This document shows, one piece after another, positions 47,856-58,702 of a DNA stretch of 64,000 bases (within the stretch, counting starts at the first letter, position 1; every line of letters begins with the position of its first letter). The DNA comes from Cokeromyces recurvatus (taxonomy: Eukaryota > Mucoromycota > Mucoromycetes > Mucorales > Mucoraceae). A model generated the notes under the pieces. It was given only the letters and a program-made list of their open reading frames with translations, was not told the DNA's origin and made no database searches. The position numbers were made by a program, and so were the translations under genes. The stretch is from assembly GCF_025118155.1 (NCBI RefSeq), contig NW_026251413.1:124001-188000 (forward strand), read 5' to 3'.

Positions 47856-48890
47856 TTATGCATTATTTTGATTCAAGTTATTTGACACAGAACTTTCACT
47901 ATTGTCATTACTTACTTTGTTTTCTAAATCTTTCAAAGCTTCTGTTTCTTTATCGTTATTTTGACTAATTTCTATTGGATTTTCTTCTTGTAGAGGAGTT
48001 CTTTTTCTCTTTTGAGCGCCTCTCTTTTTTGTACTGCCCTTTTCTTTTTGTTTCTTCTCTTTCTCCTTTTTTCTATTTTCTTGTCCCTTCCCTTCTGTAC
48101 CTTCCTGTTCTTTTCTTTTTTCCTCTTTTTCCTTTTCTTTAGCCTTCTTTCTTTCTTCTTTTTCCTTTTCTCTCGCTTTCCTTTTCTCTTCCGCTGCTTG
48201 CCTATTCATAATTGCTTTGTATTGTCTTAATAATGTATTATCTGTCCTTCCAGGCATATAACGAGCTATTAAAGACCATTTCTTTCCATATTGCTGTACC
48301 AGCTGAACAAGTTTATCTGATTCCTCTTGAGTCATCGGTCCCTTATTAATACCAGGATGTAGAACATTAGCCCATCTCTCACGACATTGCATGTCTGTTC
48401 TTCCTGCCACGAGTCGTTGTATCTTTGTCCAGTTCCCAACGCCATATAAATGGATTGCTCTTTGTAAAGCTTCGTCGTCTTCAACTGTCCATCTTTTTCG
48501 AACAATTCCAGGTTTTAATGTTTTACTCCATCGATGAAGGCACTGTTGTCCTGTACGTCCCTTTAAAATGGCTGCCACTTGCTGCCAATTACAATCACCA
48601 AATATCTTTACCGCTTCTGCTAACTTTTTATCTTCTTCAGCACTCCATTTTAAACTTCTAGCAGCTGTATTATTTTTTGTAGACATGTAGTGTGAAAAAC
48701 ATTGAGCTATGGTACGACTTGTGTTTAATTCATTTGCAATACGCTCCCATTGACCACTGAAAAGTCCAATTTCATCTACAAGCTTTGATAATCGCTCTGT
48801 TTCACTTTTTGTCCATGGTTTTTTATTGATAGAAGGGTGCTCTTGTGTTGTCCATTGGATTAAGCATTCAGTAGGTGTTCTGGTTTGAAC

Positions 48891-48928
<38 letters not shown>

Positions 48929-49857
48929 AGTCCTGTGATAAAAAAATAAAGAAAGATAAGTTACATGCAAATTACTAATACGATCCCAATCAATTCTCTC
49001 AACAGGAAATGACTCTAATTCTGTGTGTTTCATCTTATCCACATCCCATACACGCCAGGCCTCGTTTCTATTTATTTATTTAAATGCGTATGAAAAGTAT
49101 TGCAATATAAGGTAAAACTTACCTTTTCATAAAGTCAATAGATATTAGTCGTTGAGCTTCTGATCGTATTGCTTCTGCTAACCTATTCCTTTCAAACAAG
49201 CTCCATGATTTTTTTTGTAATAATTGCTCATTATCTGCATGTTGGCTTTCATCATCATCATTATTATCCTCGTCTTCTTCTATATAATCCTGTTTCAGTT
49301 TTGAAAGATCAAGATTTATATTATATCGATTTTCAATATCATTTGGAGTATTCCTATCCGATGTGGAATCAAGTAATTCATCTTGATCAAAATAATTAAC
49401 ATCAGATTTATAATGTTTATGAATTATAACTGTAGTACTGCAACGATTTTCTTCAAGTGCTAATTGTTTTGCCTCTAACTAAAAGAAAAAAAAAAAGATT
49501 AATAAATTAAACATAAAATTTATAAAACAATCAAACCATTAATTCTTCGTTAATTGATAGTTGATCATCAATAATTTGGATTTGCCGCTCTACTTCTTTT
49601 TGAATTTTTGCATTTAGATTAATAGCCTTTATTATACTTTGTTGATTTATTGAAAATTGTTCATATTCATTCTTATTTTCTAATTCGTGGAGTTCAAGTA
49701 AGGCATTAAGAACATCATGTAAATCATCTTGTCGTTCGGTGGGGGTATAGTTAGAAAAAGTGGGGTATGAAAGATGATCTTCTATTTCTGAACCAAATAA
49801 TACTGATGTAGCATCAATAACAGGTGTTTTCGTTGAATGATCAGGAGGATCTGTCAT
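47856..49857 (-). CDS. SNAPC4-like multi-repeat Myb protein
   Basis: SNAPC4 is the large DNA-binding subunit of the snRNA-activating complex, which binds the proximal sequence element of snRNA promoters. Four exons (49537-49857, 49123-49478, 48965-49067, 47856-48890) give 604 residues. After an acidic coiled N-terminus come several Myb/SANT repeats: KPWTKSETERLSKLVDEIG, LKWSAEEDKKLAEAVKIFGD, RKRWTVEDDEALQRAIHLYG with MQCRERWANVLHPGINKGPM, and TQEESDKLVQLVQQYGKKWS. The last third is highly charged Lys/Glu coiled coil. Four and a half repeats, with a first degenerate one (KSWSLFERNRLAEAIRSEAQ), suit SNAPC4 better than ordinary c-Myb (three) or Cdc5 (two). The last intron ends with T34 directly before its AG. 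Confidence 0.82.
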
Positions 49858-49877
49858 ACTATACTAATCAAATCTAT

Positions 49878-49917
<40 letters not shown>

Positions 49918-50517
49918 ATGGGAGAAATGGTATATATCCTAATAGAGTCACGTGACTTTTGCGATTTTTTATTGATTATTTAAATCTTATGCATCTTTTG
50001 CTAAAATGATGTTTATTTAGACACGAATGTAATTGCTTATTGAATATTGACAATTTTTTAAATATTATAGGAAAAAGTTTGAGCTATAATGTATATAATT
50101 GGTCCTCTAGGTAGGTGAAGAACGAAAGAGAAGGGATATTACCTTTCCTTTTCATATTCGGATATAAATAAATTTCGTTAACTTTATTAATCTTTTCATA
50201 ATTTTATATTTACTTTTTATTTTATATTTTTTTTTTGTTTTAATAGAAGTATCACAAAAATTAATAAGAATATTGATATTTAAAAATACATACATATGTC
50301 GTTTTCTTTTTTTTATTTGGATTATTCTATTATATTTCTTTTCATGAATTCTATTGACAATTATCTTTATAGTTGTGTCATTTTCAAGCAAAAAATAAAA
50401 TATAGTAAAATAATATCAAAGGTATAATATAAATCACCGAACAAGTCCGGAGAGTCACGTGACTTTTGATAGTAAATAAAACATATATATTTTTATTTTT
50501 TTTAATAATCGTAAGAA
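49858..50517. other. gene-free gap before tRNA-His
   Basis: A run at about 49878-49914, then AT-rich sequence. The heptamer TCACGTGACTTTTG-like string occurs at about 49947 and again at about 50455, about 60 bp before the tRNA. No gene seen. Confidence 0.55.
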
Positions 50518-50588
50518 GCTGGTATAGTATAGTGGCAGTACATCACGTTGTGGCCGTGTCGACGCAGGTTCGATTCCTGCTACCAGCA
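50518..50588 (+). tRNA. tRNA-His (anticodon GTG)
   Basis: Acceptor GCTGGTA pairs perfectly with TACCAGC, discriminator A. The D-arm is TAGTATAGTGGCAGTACA. The anticodon stem CACG/CGTG encloses TTGTGGC, anticodon GTG. The T-arm is GCAGGTTCGATTCCTGC. No intron. The extra G-1 of mature tRNA-His is not judged here. Confidence 0.96.
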
Positions 50589-50591
50589 TTC

Positions 50592-50597
50592 GTTTTT
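50592..50597 (+). terminator. Pol III T-run terminator of tRNA-His
   Basis: T6 starting a few bases after the tRNA 3' end, right spacing for Pol III. Confidence 0.75.
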
Positions 50598-51155
50598 TAT
50601 TTTCTATTATCTTTTTTTTGCTGGTATGATCAACAAATTTAAATAGTATTTCTTTTTTTTTTATATGTGTATTATTTGTGATAATGTGCCATTGGTTTAT
50701 TTGTTATAGTAGTCCTTATTTGTAAAGATTGAAATATCATTTTAATGTTTTTGTATTATTTATAACATTAGATATGGATAATATATTATGTCCTTACTAC
50801 TTTAATTATATATAATTATAATGCCCTGATTTAACAACATAAATATATTTTGACATTATCTAATAATCCTTTCTTATTTATTTATAGTTAATGTTTCTAG
50901 GCTTTGTTTAAACCATTATTAAGTAAATGCAAAGAAGTACGAATAATAGAAATGCTCATCAATTTTATTTATTATTAACTCAATAACTTTATCTTAGATT
51001 ATTTTTAAAATTATAAACTGTTGTATGAATATATTATAATATTTATTTATTTTATTGAATGTTTAGTCTTCATAAACAAACTTTCTTCCTTTGCTATATT
51101 AAATATATAAACTTCTTTATTTCTTGTTTGACTTTAATAAATATTTATGTGTATT
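50598..51155. other. gene-free gap
   Basis: AT-rich 3' flank of pyruvate kinase; nothing recognised. Confidence 0.6.
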
Positions 51156-53248
51156 TTAATCTGAAGATTCATTGGGAGAATAAATTATACGAAGAGTGTT
51201 CGTATTACCAAGACCACCTTTCCATCCCTGCACAGCAACCACAGGCTGACCATGTTTAAGTAAGCTATTTAAAATATAAATTTAGTATGAAGCATACCCA
51301 TAATGACACAAAAAAAACCCTTTACCCATATTTCATAGCCTGTTCCATACCTATAAAAAATAAATAAATAAATAAAGTAGTTTGATTCAGTCTATGCTCA
51401 TCTGTTAAAAAAAAAAAAAAAACTACTGTATAATTACCCCATTTAATTCTTGAATCAACATCTTCTTGCCAAGGAGCATTTTCAGGTGTACGTAAATGAG
51501 ATGGGCTATGGGCTGCAGACAAATGTAATGAAGCAGAAGATGATGCTTTAGGATAATAGAAAGGAAAGCAGCCTCTATGAAAATGTATTTGACGTGCTGT
51601 TTGAGGATTACGTGTAACGACAATGATGGGTGAATGGGGCCTGTATTTGGCTATTAAGCGGGCAGACTTTCCTGAAGTTGTTAAGACAATAATACAACCT
51701 GCATTTTGTTCATGCGCCGCAGCAACTGCTGCACATGCAACAGTTTCAGTTGTCTCTGTGGGTAAGGCTGTTAATGATCGAAGTTCATTAAAGACTGCAG
51801 GATAGCAAACAACACTTTCTGCAAGTTGACAAATTTCATGCATTGTCTTAACAGCTTCAATAGGATAATTTCCCTTAGCTGTTTCTCCTGAAAGCATAAC
51901 ACAATCAGCACCATCTAATACAGCATTAGCCACATCAGAGACCTCAGCACGAGTAGGCCTGGGGTTGTACTACAAAGAGAAAAACAAAATATTACATCAA
52001 GTTGTTCCAATATATACGCATATAAAAATAAATAGATAAACTTACGGTCATAGATTCTAACATTTGAGTTGCACTGTAATCAAAGTATAATTTACATTTA
52101 TTTCACTAAATAAAATATTGCCTTATGTACTCTATCACTTACCAGATAACTGGCTTACCAGCTAAATTACACTTCGTAATCATCATCTTCTGAGCAATAA
52201 AAACTCTCTCCAAAGGAATTTCAATACCCATATCCTATATTCATGTTAACATATTTTTTTTTCATCTACACATATATAATGTTTACTTACACCTCGAGCA
52301 ACCATAATACCGTCTGTTTCCTGAAGTATATCATCAAAATTTTCAACTCCTTGATAGCTTTCAATCTTTGAAATGATCTTAATATTTTTACCATCTTCTC
52401 CTAAAACCTCACGGATTTCTTTTACATCCTGACCACGACGTACAAAGGATGCAAAAATAATATCTACTTTTTGCTCAACACCAAATCTTAAATCAGCAAT
52501 GTCCTTCTCTGAAAGTGCGGGTAAATCAACATCAGTATTAGGTAAATTAACACCTTTGTGTGAACAAAGCTTTCCGCCATTTCTAGAAACAACACGAATA
52601 CCGTCTTCAAGGATTTCAGTAACTTCAAATGAAAGGACACCATCATCAATATAGACTGTTTTGCCAACCTCAATCACTGTTGGTAGATTCTTGTAATCAA
52701 TATATAAGATTTCATCTGTACATTGATCAGCATATTGTTCATCGACACTAAAAATCATTTCATGGCCAGGATCGATAGAGATCTATGTTTAAATATTAGA
52801 ATATGTGGAGCCATTAATAAAAAATTTTCTTACTTCAATATCATCTTTCATAATGCCTGTACGAATCTCGGGGCCTTTATTATCAAGAGCTATAGCAACA
52901 GGACGACCAGGATAGACTATATGTATTGAATAGTATAAATGTTAAATTTACATAATTATTTAGTTATAATATATCACTTACGCTCTACGCTTTTACGTGT
53001 ATTCTCAATTACAGACTTATGATACTATAGGATAAAATTTAAGTTTTTTATTTTTTTTTATTTTTTTTATTTTTTTTATTTTTTTTTATTTTTTAGAAAG
53101 TGGGTTTTGGTGTAGGTATACCTCATGAGTTCCATGAGAAAAGTTCATACGAACGACATTCAGACCAGAGTTACGAAGTTGAGTAATCATTTCTACACTA
53201 TTAGTTTTTGGGCCTACAAAAATAGATACGTTTAGATTATCTTTTCTT

Positions 53249-53303
<55 letters not shown>

Positions 53304-53428
53304 TTAAAAAAAACTTTACCAATTGTACCGATAATGCTTGTTTTACGGCCAGCAGTTGATTCAACATCAACACTCATTTGAGATATCCATTGGATGTTTG
53401 AAGTAATTTCTGGTGTAAGAGGAGCCAT
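51156..53428 (-). CDS. PYK1: pyruvate kinase
   Basis: Last step of glycolysis: PEP + ADP to pyruvate + ATP, cytosol. Ten exons (53320-53428, 53122-53213, 52982-53024, 52834-52916, 52291-52782, 52143-52234, 52046-52073, 51438-51969, 51326-51350, 51156-51264) give 534 residues. Key blocks: [47 protein letters not shown], the B domain ([11 protein letters not shown]), [19 protein letters not shown] (catalytic Lys), [60 protein letters not shown]. The C domain ends in [20 protein letters not shown]. An insertion-like [15 protein letters not shown] before [13 protein letters not shown] is longer than in many fungi. Active-site residues are present. Confidence 0.98.
53041..53095. repeat. short tandem T7-9/A repeat in a pyruvate kinase intron
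   Basis: Six or so units of seven to nine T and one A, inside the intron between the second and third exons. Confidence 0.85.
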
Positions 53429-55089
53429 GTTTATAAGTTAAGTAAGAAAAAAAAAGACAAACTCAAAATGGAATTGCAGCCTTTTTATATGTTTATGTAC
53501 TTTTTTTTTTTTTTTTTAAAAAAAACATTATTATCGTTTTTCTCGCACGATAGTTTTTTTTTTTTTTTGGGGGGGGGTTAAGATGATATTTATGAGTTAT
53601 CATAAAGGGAACACGTTACACTTTGTCCTATTAATAACTTTATTCAATCAATAAAATAAGATTCTTAAAGCATGAAGCTTGTTATTTGTTAGTGTTACAG
53701 ATAATTAAAAGATCATGCTATGTAAAATCTACATTATCTAAAAAAAAGAGAAACCCGTCTGTACCTTTGATAGTTTATGACAACCATCAAAACCTATCAT
53801 ATGTAGGCTTTTATTTAAGTTTGCTAAAAAATCATTAATATGATCATAGACACTATTGTGCATATAAATTATTCAAATATCTTTACAAGTAGTCTTTAAA
53901 TGTATAAAGTCATTTACAAGGCAAATCAAAATTATAATCCTAAGCCGTTCCTAATTAGACAATTATCGACACATATTCTCTCTAATTTCAAAACTTAAAA
54001 TGCGTTTAAAGTATTAATATAGAATATGTGCATATAAAACAGCTACGGGATGTAACATGCAGCTTAACCATCTTGTTATTAAATCATTTTTATATACCAA
54101 CACAAATTAGTTCTAACTTTGTAAATAGTAGAACTGATAAAAATGGACAGAAAGAAAAACTTATATGAGCAAATTTAGTCTTTTGAAGGCTTTAAATTGG
54201 ATACATTGCTATATAAAAGAGAACAGTATAACTTCACTTAGTTTGATTGTTTTTATTTTAAACAGCTTAGACCTATAAAAATGATGTAATGATTACTTTA
54301 AATATTTATTAATAAAAAGTGATATTATAGGATACGGCTATTTTACATTTAAAGTATATGTTAGAATAAATGTATTGATAGACGCCCAGACAAGTGACAG
54401 CATTTTGATTTGTATATAAAGCACCCTGTTTTCAACGTCTCTTTAATGCCTAATATTATATCTATTCATGAGACAATAATATTAGCTTATCTAACAAAAG
54501 TATTTTATATCTATCTCAATGATTTACTATTACTATCAGTTGTTTAAATGATTATTCATTATTATGTGAGATTAAAGGTCGATGTATGCTAACAATGCAA
54601 TACTTACATTGTAAATATCAATTATATATAAAAAAATGCTCTAGACATTATCCTAACTATGTATAAAATAATAATGACATAATAGTATCAATAAATAAAT
54701 ATTTAAGAATTTAACTTTAAAAAACTAGTAATTGATCTATATCTTCTATTCTTATCATTATTTATTTTTCTTATTTCTGAAATAGTTTAGAAATTTGAGC
54801 GGAAACATTATCTTCATTTCTCCTAAACTTTCTATGCTGTTATATTAATGGAGAATAAAGATAATAAAACTATATATAGAAGTACATACGACGAAATGCT
54901 ATTTTATTTCTGTGTACTTTTTTTTCTTTTTTTATTTATAGCCAAAGGAAAATACCACCTTTAAAAAATTGAATCAGGAATTCTCTATCAGATTTTAACA
55001 CTTGCAGAATTTGCTTCAAGGATGATGACAATGTGGTCTATTCAGTGATAGCCATATTAATGTATAGTATGTTATGATAGGCCTCAACA
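53429..55089. other. gene-free AT-rich stretch
   Basis: Pyruvate kinase promoter side, T runs near 53501 and 53553 and a G9 run near 53569. No coding or RNA feature recognised over about 1.6 kb. Confidence 0.6.
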
Positions 55090-55464
55090 GATTTGGAAGT
55101 TCTTGAAACATGTTCTCTCAACGGAAGCTTCTTCAAAGAATCACAGCGGAAGATCATTGACTTGATAGAGGGTTGTAACCATTATGTAAGCCATCCGCGG
55201 TAATCGAGGAACTTCTTCAACAATTCAGAGACACAATTATCAAGGTTCGATTTATACTCGTAAACTCTCAGACCGTAAACCAAATTCAAAAAAGTCATTT
55301 GCTTGTTCAACAGAAACTACTGCATGATTGCATACAATATGATCGATGCTTTCCATCCAATGCATATAGCAACCTTTCAAATAACTTCTGGCTTCGTCGA
55401 GTTGACCAGCTGTTCCACACCCATCGTTGTTATTATTGACTACCTTTTGATTTAATTTTAGCAA
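55090..55464 (-). pseudogene. relic of an unknown protein family
   Basis: Minus strand, open frame 55252-55464 (AGQLDEARSYLKGCYMHWME, SIDHIVCNHAVVSVEQANDF) continues after a one-base shift as YKSNLDNCVSELLKKFLDYR, then stop, then SIKSMIFRCDSLKKLPLREH. The protein-like composition over 370 bp, with one shift and one stop, suggests a decayed gene. Not recognised. It may belong with the next relic. Confidence 0.4.
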
Positions 55465-55698
55465 TAGGCTGAGTATATTTTTAGTCTATATGTTTTTTTT
55501 TTCCAATCTTTTGTTCATTCTTCTAATATGTATTTTAGTACAAATATGCAGCAGTGGTTAAATGAAAGTTGATACTTTTTATTTTATTTGTTTATATACA
55601 TGTATTTTTATATACCGTACAGTACAAGTGAATAAATGATATAGTAAAGAAATAGAATGATTTGAAGGAATGTATAGTAATAAAGGAAGGTGTATACA

Positions 55699-56930
55699 TT
55701 AATAGTATGGATGGTAAAACGGATCATCAAGGGTTCTATCCGTCGATTTTTCCATTATTGCCTTGATTACTTTTGGTTCTAATGTAGATCCAAAGCTATT
55801 ATTGACTTTGATTGCATTACTGGTGTAACATAGACGATGAATTACTTCTACAACATTGTACAAACGGTCAAGGTAAGGGACAAGCTGCGGAAGTTCATTA
55901 AGCGACAAAGGGGGGGGACGCCATCCAGTTCTGAAACCACTAAGGCATCACCAATTGCCTCGCTAATATGAAATTGCACATTGCTCCCTAAAAAAAATAA
56001 AAGATTTAGTATACACGAAATTATTTTGATGATTGCAAACCTACCCACAGTCATGACTTGAAACGTATGCTTTGATTTATATGTAGCTGTACCAGCTTTG
56101 GAGAACGTGCACAATGGATGCAAATCAATATTAATTTTTTTGTGGTTTTTTTGCATGCTTGATTGGTTTGACTTCAAAATAGCCAATAACTTTATGATCG
56201 TTTTCAGCGCAACCATCTGGCTGGTTTTGATAGACATCAATGTCTGTATCAGTATAGCAACTGGCATTGAGCCACTTGAACATCATTTGATCGTCATCAT
56301 GTTATGGTTATAAGTTTTATAACCTAATTCAATAAGATAAATAGTCATAATAGAAAATATAGTGCACTTGTATGATAATTCTGTCTATAGACATATTTAG
56401 TATATTTACCATTGCATAATAAAAGCCCTACATCTAAAAATATATATTTTTTATAAGTTAAACTAGGGTAAACCAAGAATAATGCAAGTACGCGAAATAA
56501 TTGATTTCATTTAAAGTACACATATTCGTTATAAAAATAAATATATACAAAAGACATGGATCTATATCTATAATAACTCTTAGCAATCATTCTTTTTCTA
56601 TAATTATATCATCAAATACAATTTGTTATATTTTTACTCATCATTCTTATCTACAAAATATATAAATACTCTTACATTATTAACCCTTATTTTGTATACT
56701 GGAATTGAATTAATTCATTTTTTATCTTTATCTCAATAAAATTTATTGACAAGTCCCAACGTACTTCTTCTGTCTATTTTCTTTTATTTCTCTTTTTATT
56801 CTTTTATTTTTATTTTTATTTATATTTTATTATATTCTTATCTATAAACCACAACACATCATAGTCAAATAATTTTTGGAAACATGGCTGCAAAAACCTT
56901 GCGCAAAATTCAAACTTCTTGATGTCCTTT
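55699..56930 (-). pseudogene. relic of an unknown gene family, split by a solo LTR
   Basis: Minus strand. From 56930 the frame reads KKFEFCARFLQPCFQKLFDY and is cut by the LTR at 56300-56856. It resumes with MMFKWLNASCYTDTDIDVYQ, then HKVIGYFEVKPIKHAKKPQK. A small frameshift near 56130 leads to HPLCTFSKAGTATYKSKHTF. A likely intron is 55988-56043, then SNVQFHISEAIGDALVVSEL. A shift at the C7 run (55912-55918) leads to LSLNELPQLVPYLDRLYNVV and the end DPFYHPYY. I believe similar ORFs recur in Mucorales genomes but cannot name a function. Confidence 0.55.
56300..56856 (-). mobile_element. solo LTR, family 1, copy 2 (TSD CATCA)
   Basis: The 557-bp sequence is TGTTATGGTTATAAG to AAACCACAACA on plus, flanked by perfect CATCA copies (56295-56299, 56857-56861). 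It is the reverse complement of 22336-22924 with small indels and substitutions. It lies inside the relic gene. Confidence 0.9.
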
Positions 56931-57348
56931 TTTTTTTTGAGTTATGAAAGGTAGTGACTCTACCATAGATTTAATGCATTGTAATAATCTGATCATAACC
57001 TTAACCGTGCTGTTATTGATTAATGCTAATATCTTGCTTTCGGTACTTAATCTGGTCAACAAACAACAATTAATATACAACTTTGTCTATAAAAAAAAAA
57101 AAAAAAAAAAACAGTAACCCGTTTATTTCTAATGTCAATAGCCGTCAGATTTCTACAAGGCTTAGACTGACACAAAGGCCAGCAGGTCAGTTTGCCTACA
57201 ACATTGTCACACCTATCAATTGACAGGTTTACTGAGTAAGTTAAAAAGAACCTACCTTTTATCTTACTAAAGTCTGCACAATTGAAGAAAGAGAAAAAAG
57301 AAAAAGAATTTTTTTCTTATGAAATAGACAAATTTCTATGGCTTACCC

Positions 57349-57397
57349 CTTAAATGTACAAATGGCCAATTTTGTCCAGTTATTTTGTACATTTAAG
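57349..57397. repeat. perfect 14-bp inverted repeat, 21-nt loop
   Basis: CTTAAATGTACAAA at 57349-57362 is the exact reverse complement of 57384-57397. It could be a small fold-back element or chance; function unknown. Confidence 0.7.
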
Positions 57398-57652
57398 AGA
57401 TAGTTCTGTGAAATTAAATGATGTCTTAATTGTTCCAAGAAGCCTTGCCATATAGAAAGTTGAATGCCACTAATCGAGAAATGAAAGAACACTATTTACT
57501 TTTCAAATATACCATTTGGTTTTTGCCTTCACAACTTAAATTACGGAAATGTTCTTCTCTAAATCATTATCAAAAGCTATCTTACATTTCAGAGCAGTAT
57601 GAGACTTAACATAGGCTTCTTTCGTTGCTTATAATCGATCCCTAAAATATAT

Positions 57653-57685
<33 letters not shown>

Positions 57686-57737
57686 AGAGGTGTGCAAAAT
57701 TTTTTTTAATAAAATGTCCCAAAATTTATTCCAAAAA

Positions 57738-57765
57738 TGCACGAATACTTTCTGAAAAAGGTGTA
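57738..57765 (-). mobile_element. relic of a Tc1/mariner inverted repeat
   Basis: Reverse complement begins TACACCTTTTTCAGAAAGTA, matching the outer end (with TA) of the element at 40055 at 24 of 28 positions, including TATTCGTGCA. No transposase is nearby, so it is a remnant or a short non-autonomous derivative of a related element. Confidence 0.55.
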
Positions 57766-58532
57766 TATAAAATCATTTTAGTTATCAATTGAACACTTTA
57801 GAGATTATGCTCTAACTAAATTTTTGTAAGCTATATACACTACATCATTCGTTTAGTACCTTTTTTATTCAGGAACAAATCTAATTCATGATCCGACTAG
57901 ATAACAATATATTTAAGTTAAAAAGTAATTTATGAATTTTATAATATAAAAAATAATTTTAGATATGTTTTTTTCCAAGTTAAAACATTAAGTTGCAGTT
58001 GTTGCTTTAAGTAGCTTTTTATAGTATTCCACAAGATATTAAGAGCTTAAGTTTTTTTTTTCTTTTAATAAGGTACCCTTATTAAAGTATTATAATATAT
58101 CCTTATTAAGCAAAAAAAAAAAAAAGTATTATTTCTTCCTAGAGGAATAGAATGTTATATCCCTTATAAGGATAAAACATTAATATATTAGCACAAGGAG
58201 AAAGTTGGTAATTAGTTTATTTATAGAATACATCAAAAAGGATATTTTATGATTATCTAACGAGGATATCTTAGTTTAGTGCCATAAGAAGTTCGTAATC
58301 TATAGTATCATTGAGTATAAATGATAATTTAGATATAATAGGTAAAGAATGCTGTAGAATACTCAATATTTAACAGGGTTTATTATTCACTTTATAAAAT
58401 AGTATGAATTAAAATAAAAAACTTGCAAGGGTAACAAAAAATATACAATAATGAGAGAAATGAATATAAGCACATTATATATGTTTAAGATTATATATAT
58501 GTATATACAAGTAGATTAGTTATGAGATATTA

Positions 58533-58667
58533 CTAGTTTATCCCATTACTTGATTTACTAGTGAAGGCACGGCAACCTGTAGCTTGTTCAAATAAAATAT
58601 TTTCCATTAATTGTCCTTGCTCTTTTAAAGTCTGTTTATGTATACACACACACAAACAATGAGATTC

Positions 58668-58702
<35 letters not shown>

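Larger units (their letters stand above)
56931..58532. other. gene-free stretch with a hairpin and a TIR-like relic
   Basis: Apart from the hairpin at 57349-57397 and the TIR-like block at 57738-57765, this holds A/T runs (57089-57110, 57653-57683) and no gene that I can support. Confidence 0.55.

Noticed and set aside
53237..53428. Read-through with a poly-Lys tail at the start of pyruvate kinase
   Set aside because: The Lys run is an A tract in the first intron; a normal donor lies at 53319.
53560..53580. G9 run as a G-quadruplex
   Set aside because: Only one G run, no partner runs close enough on that strand.
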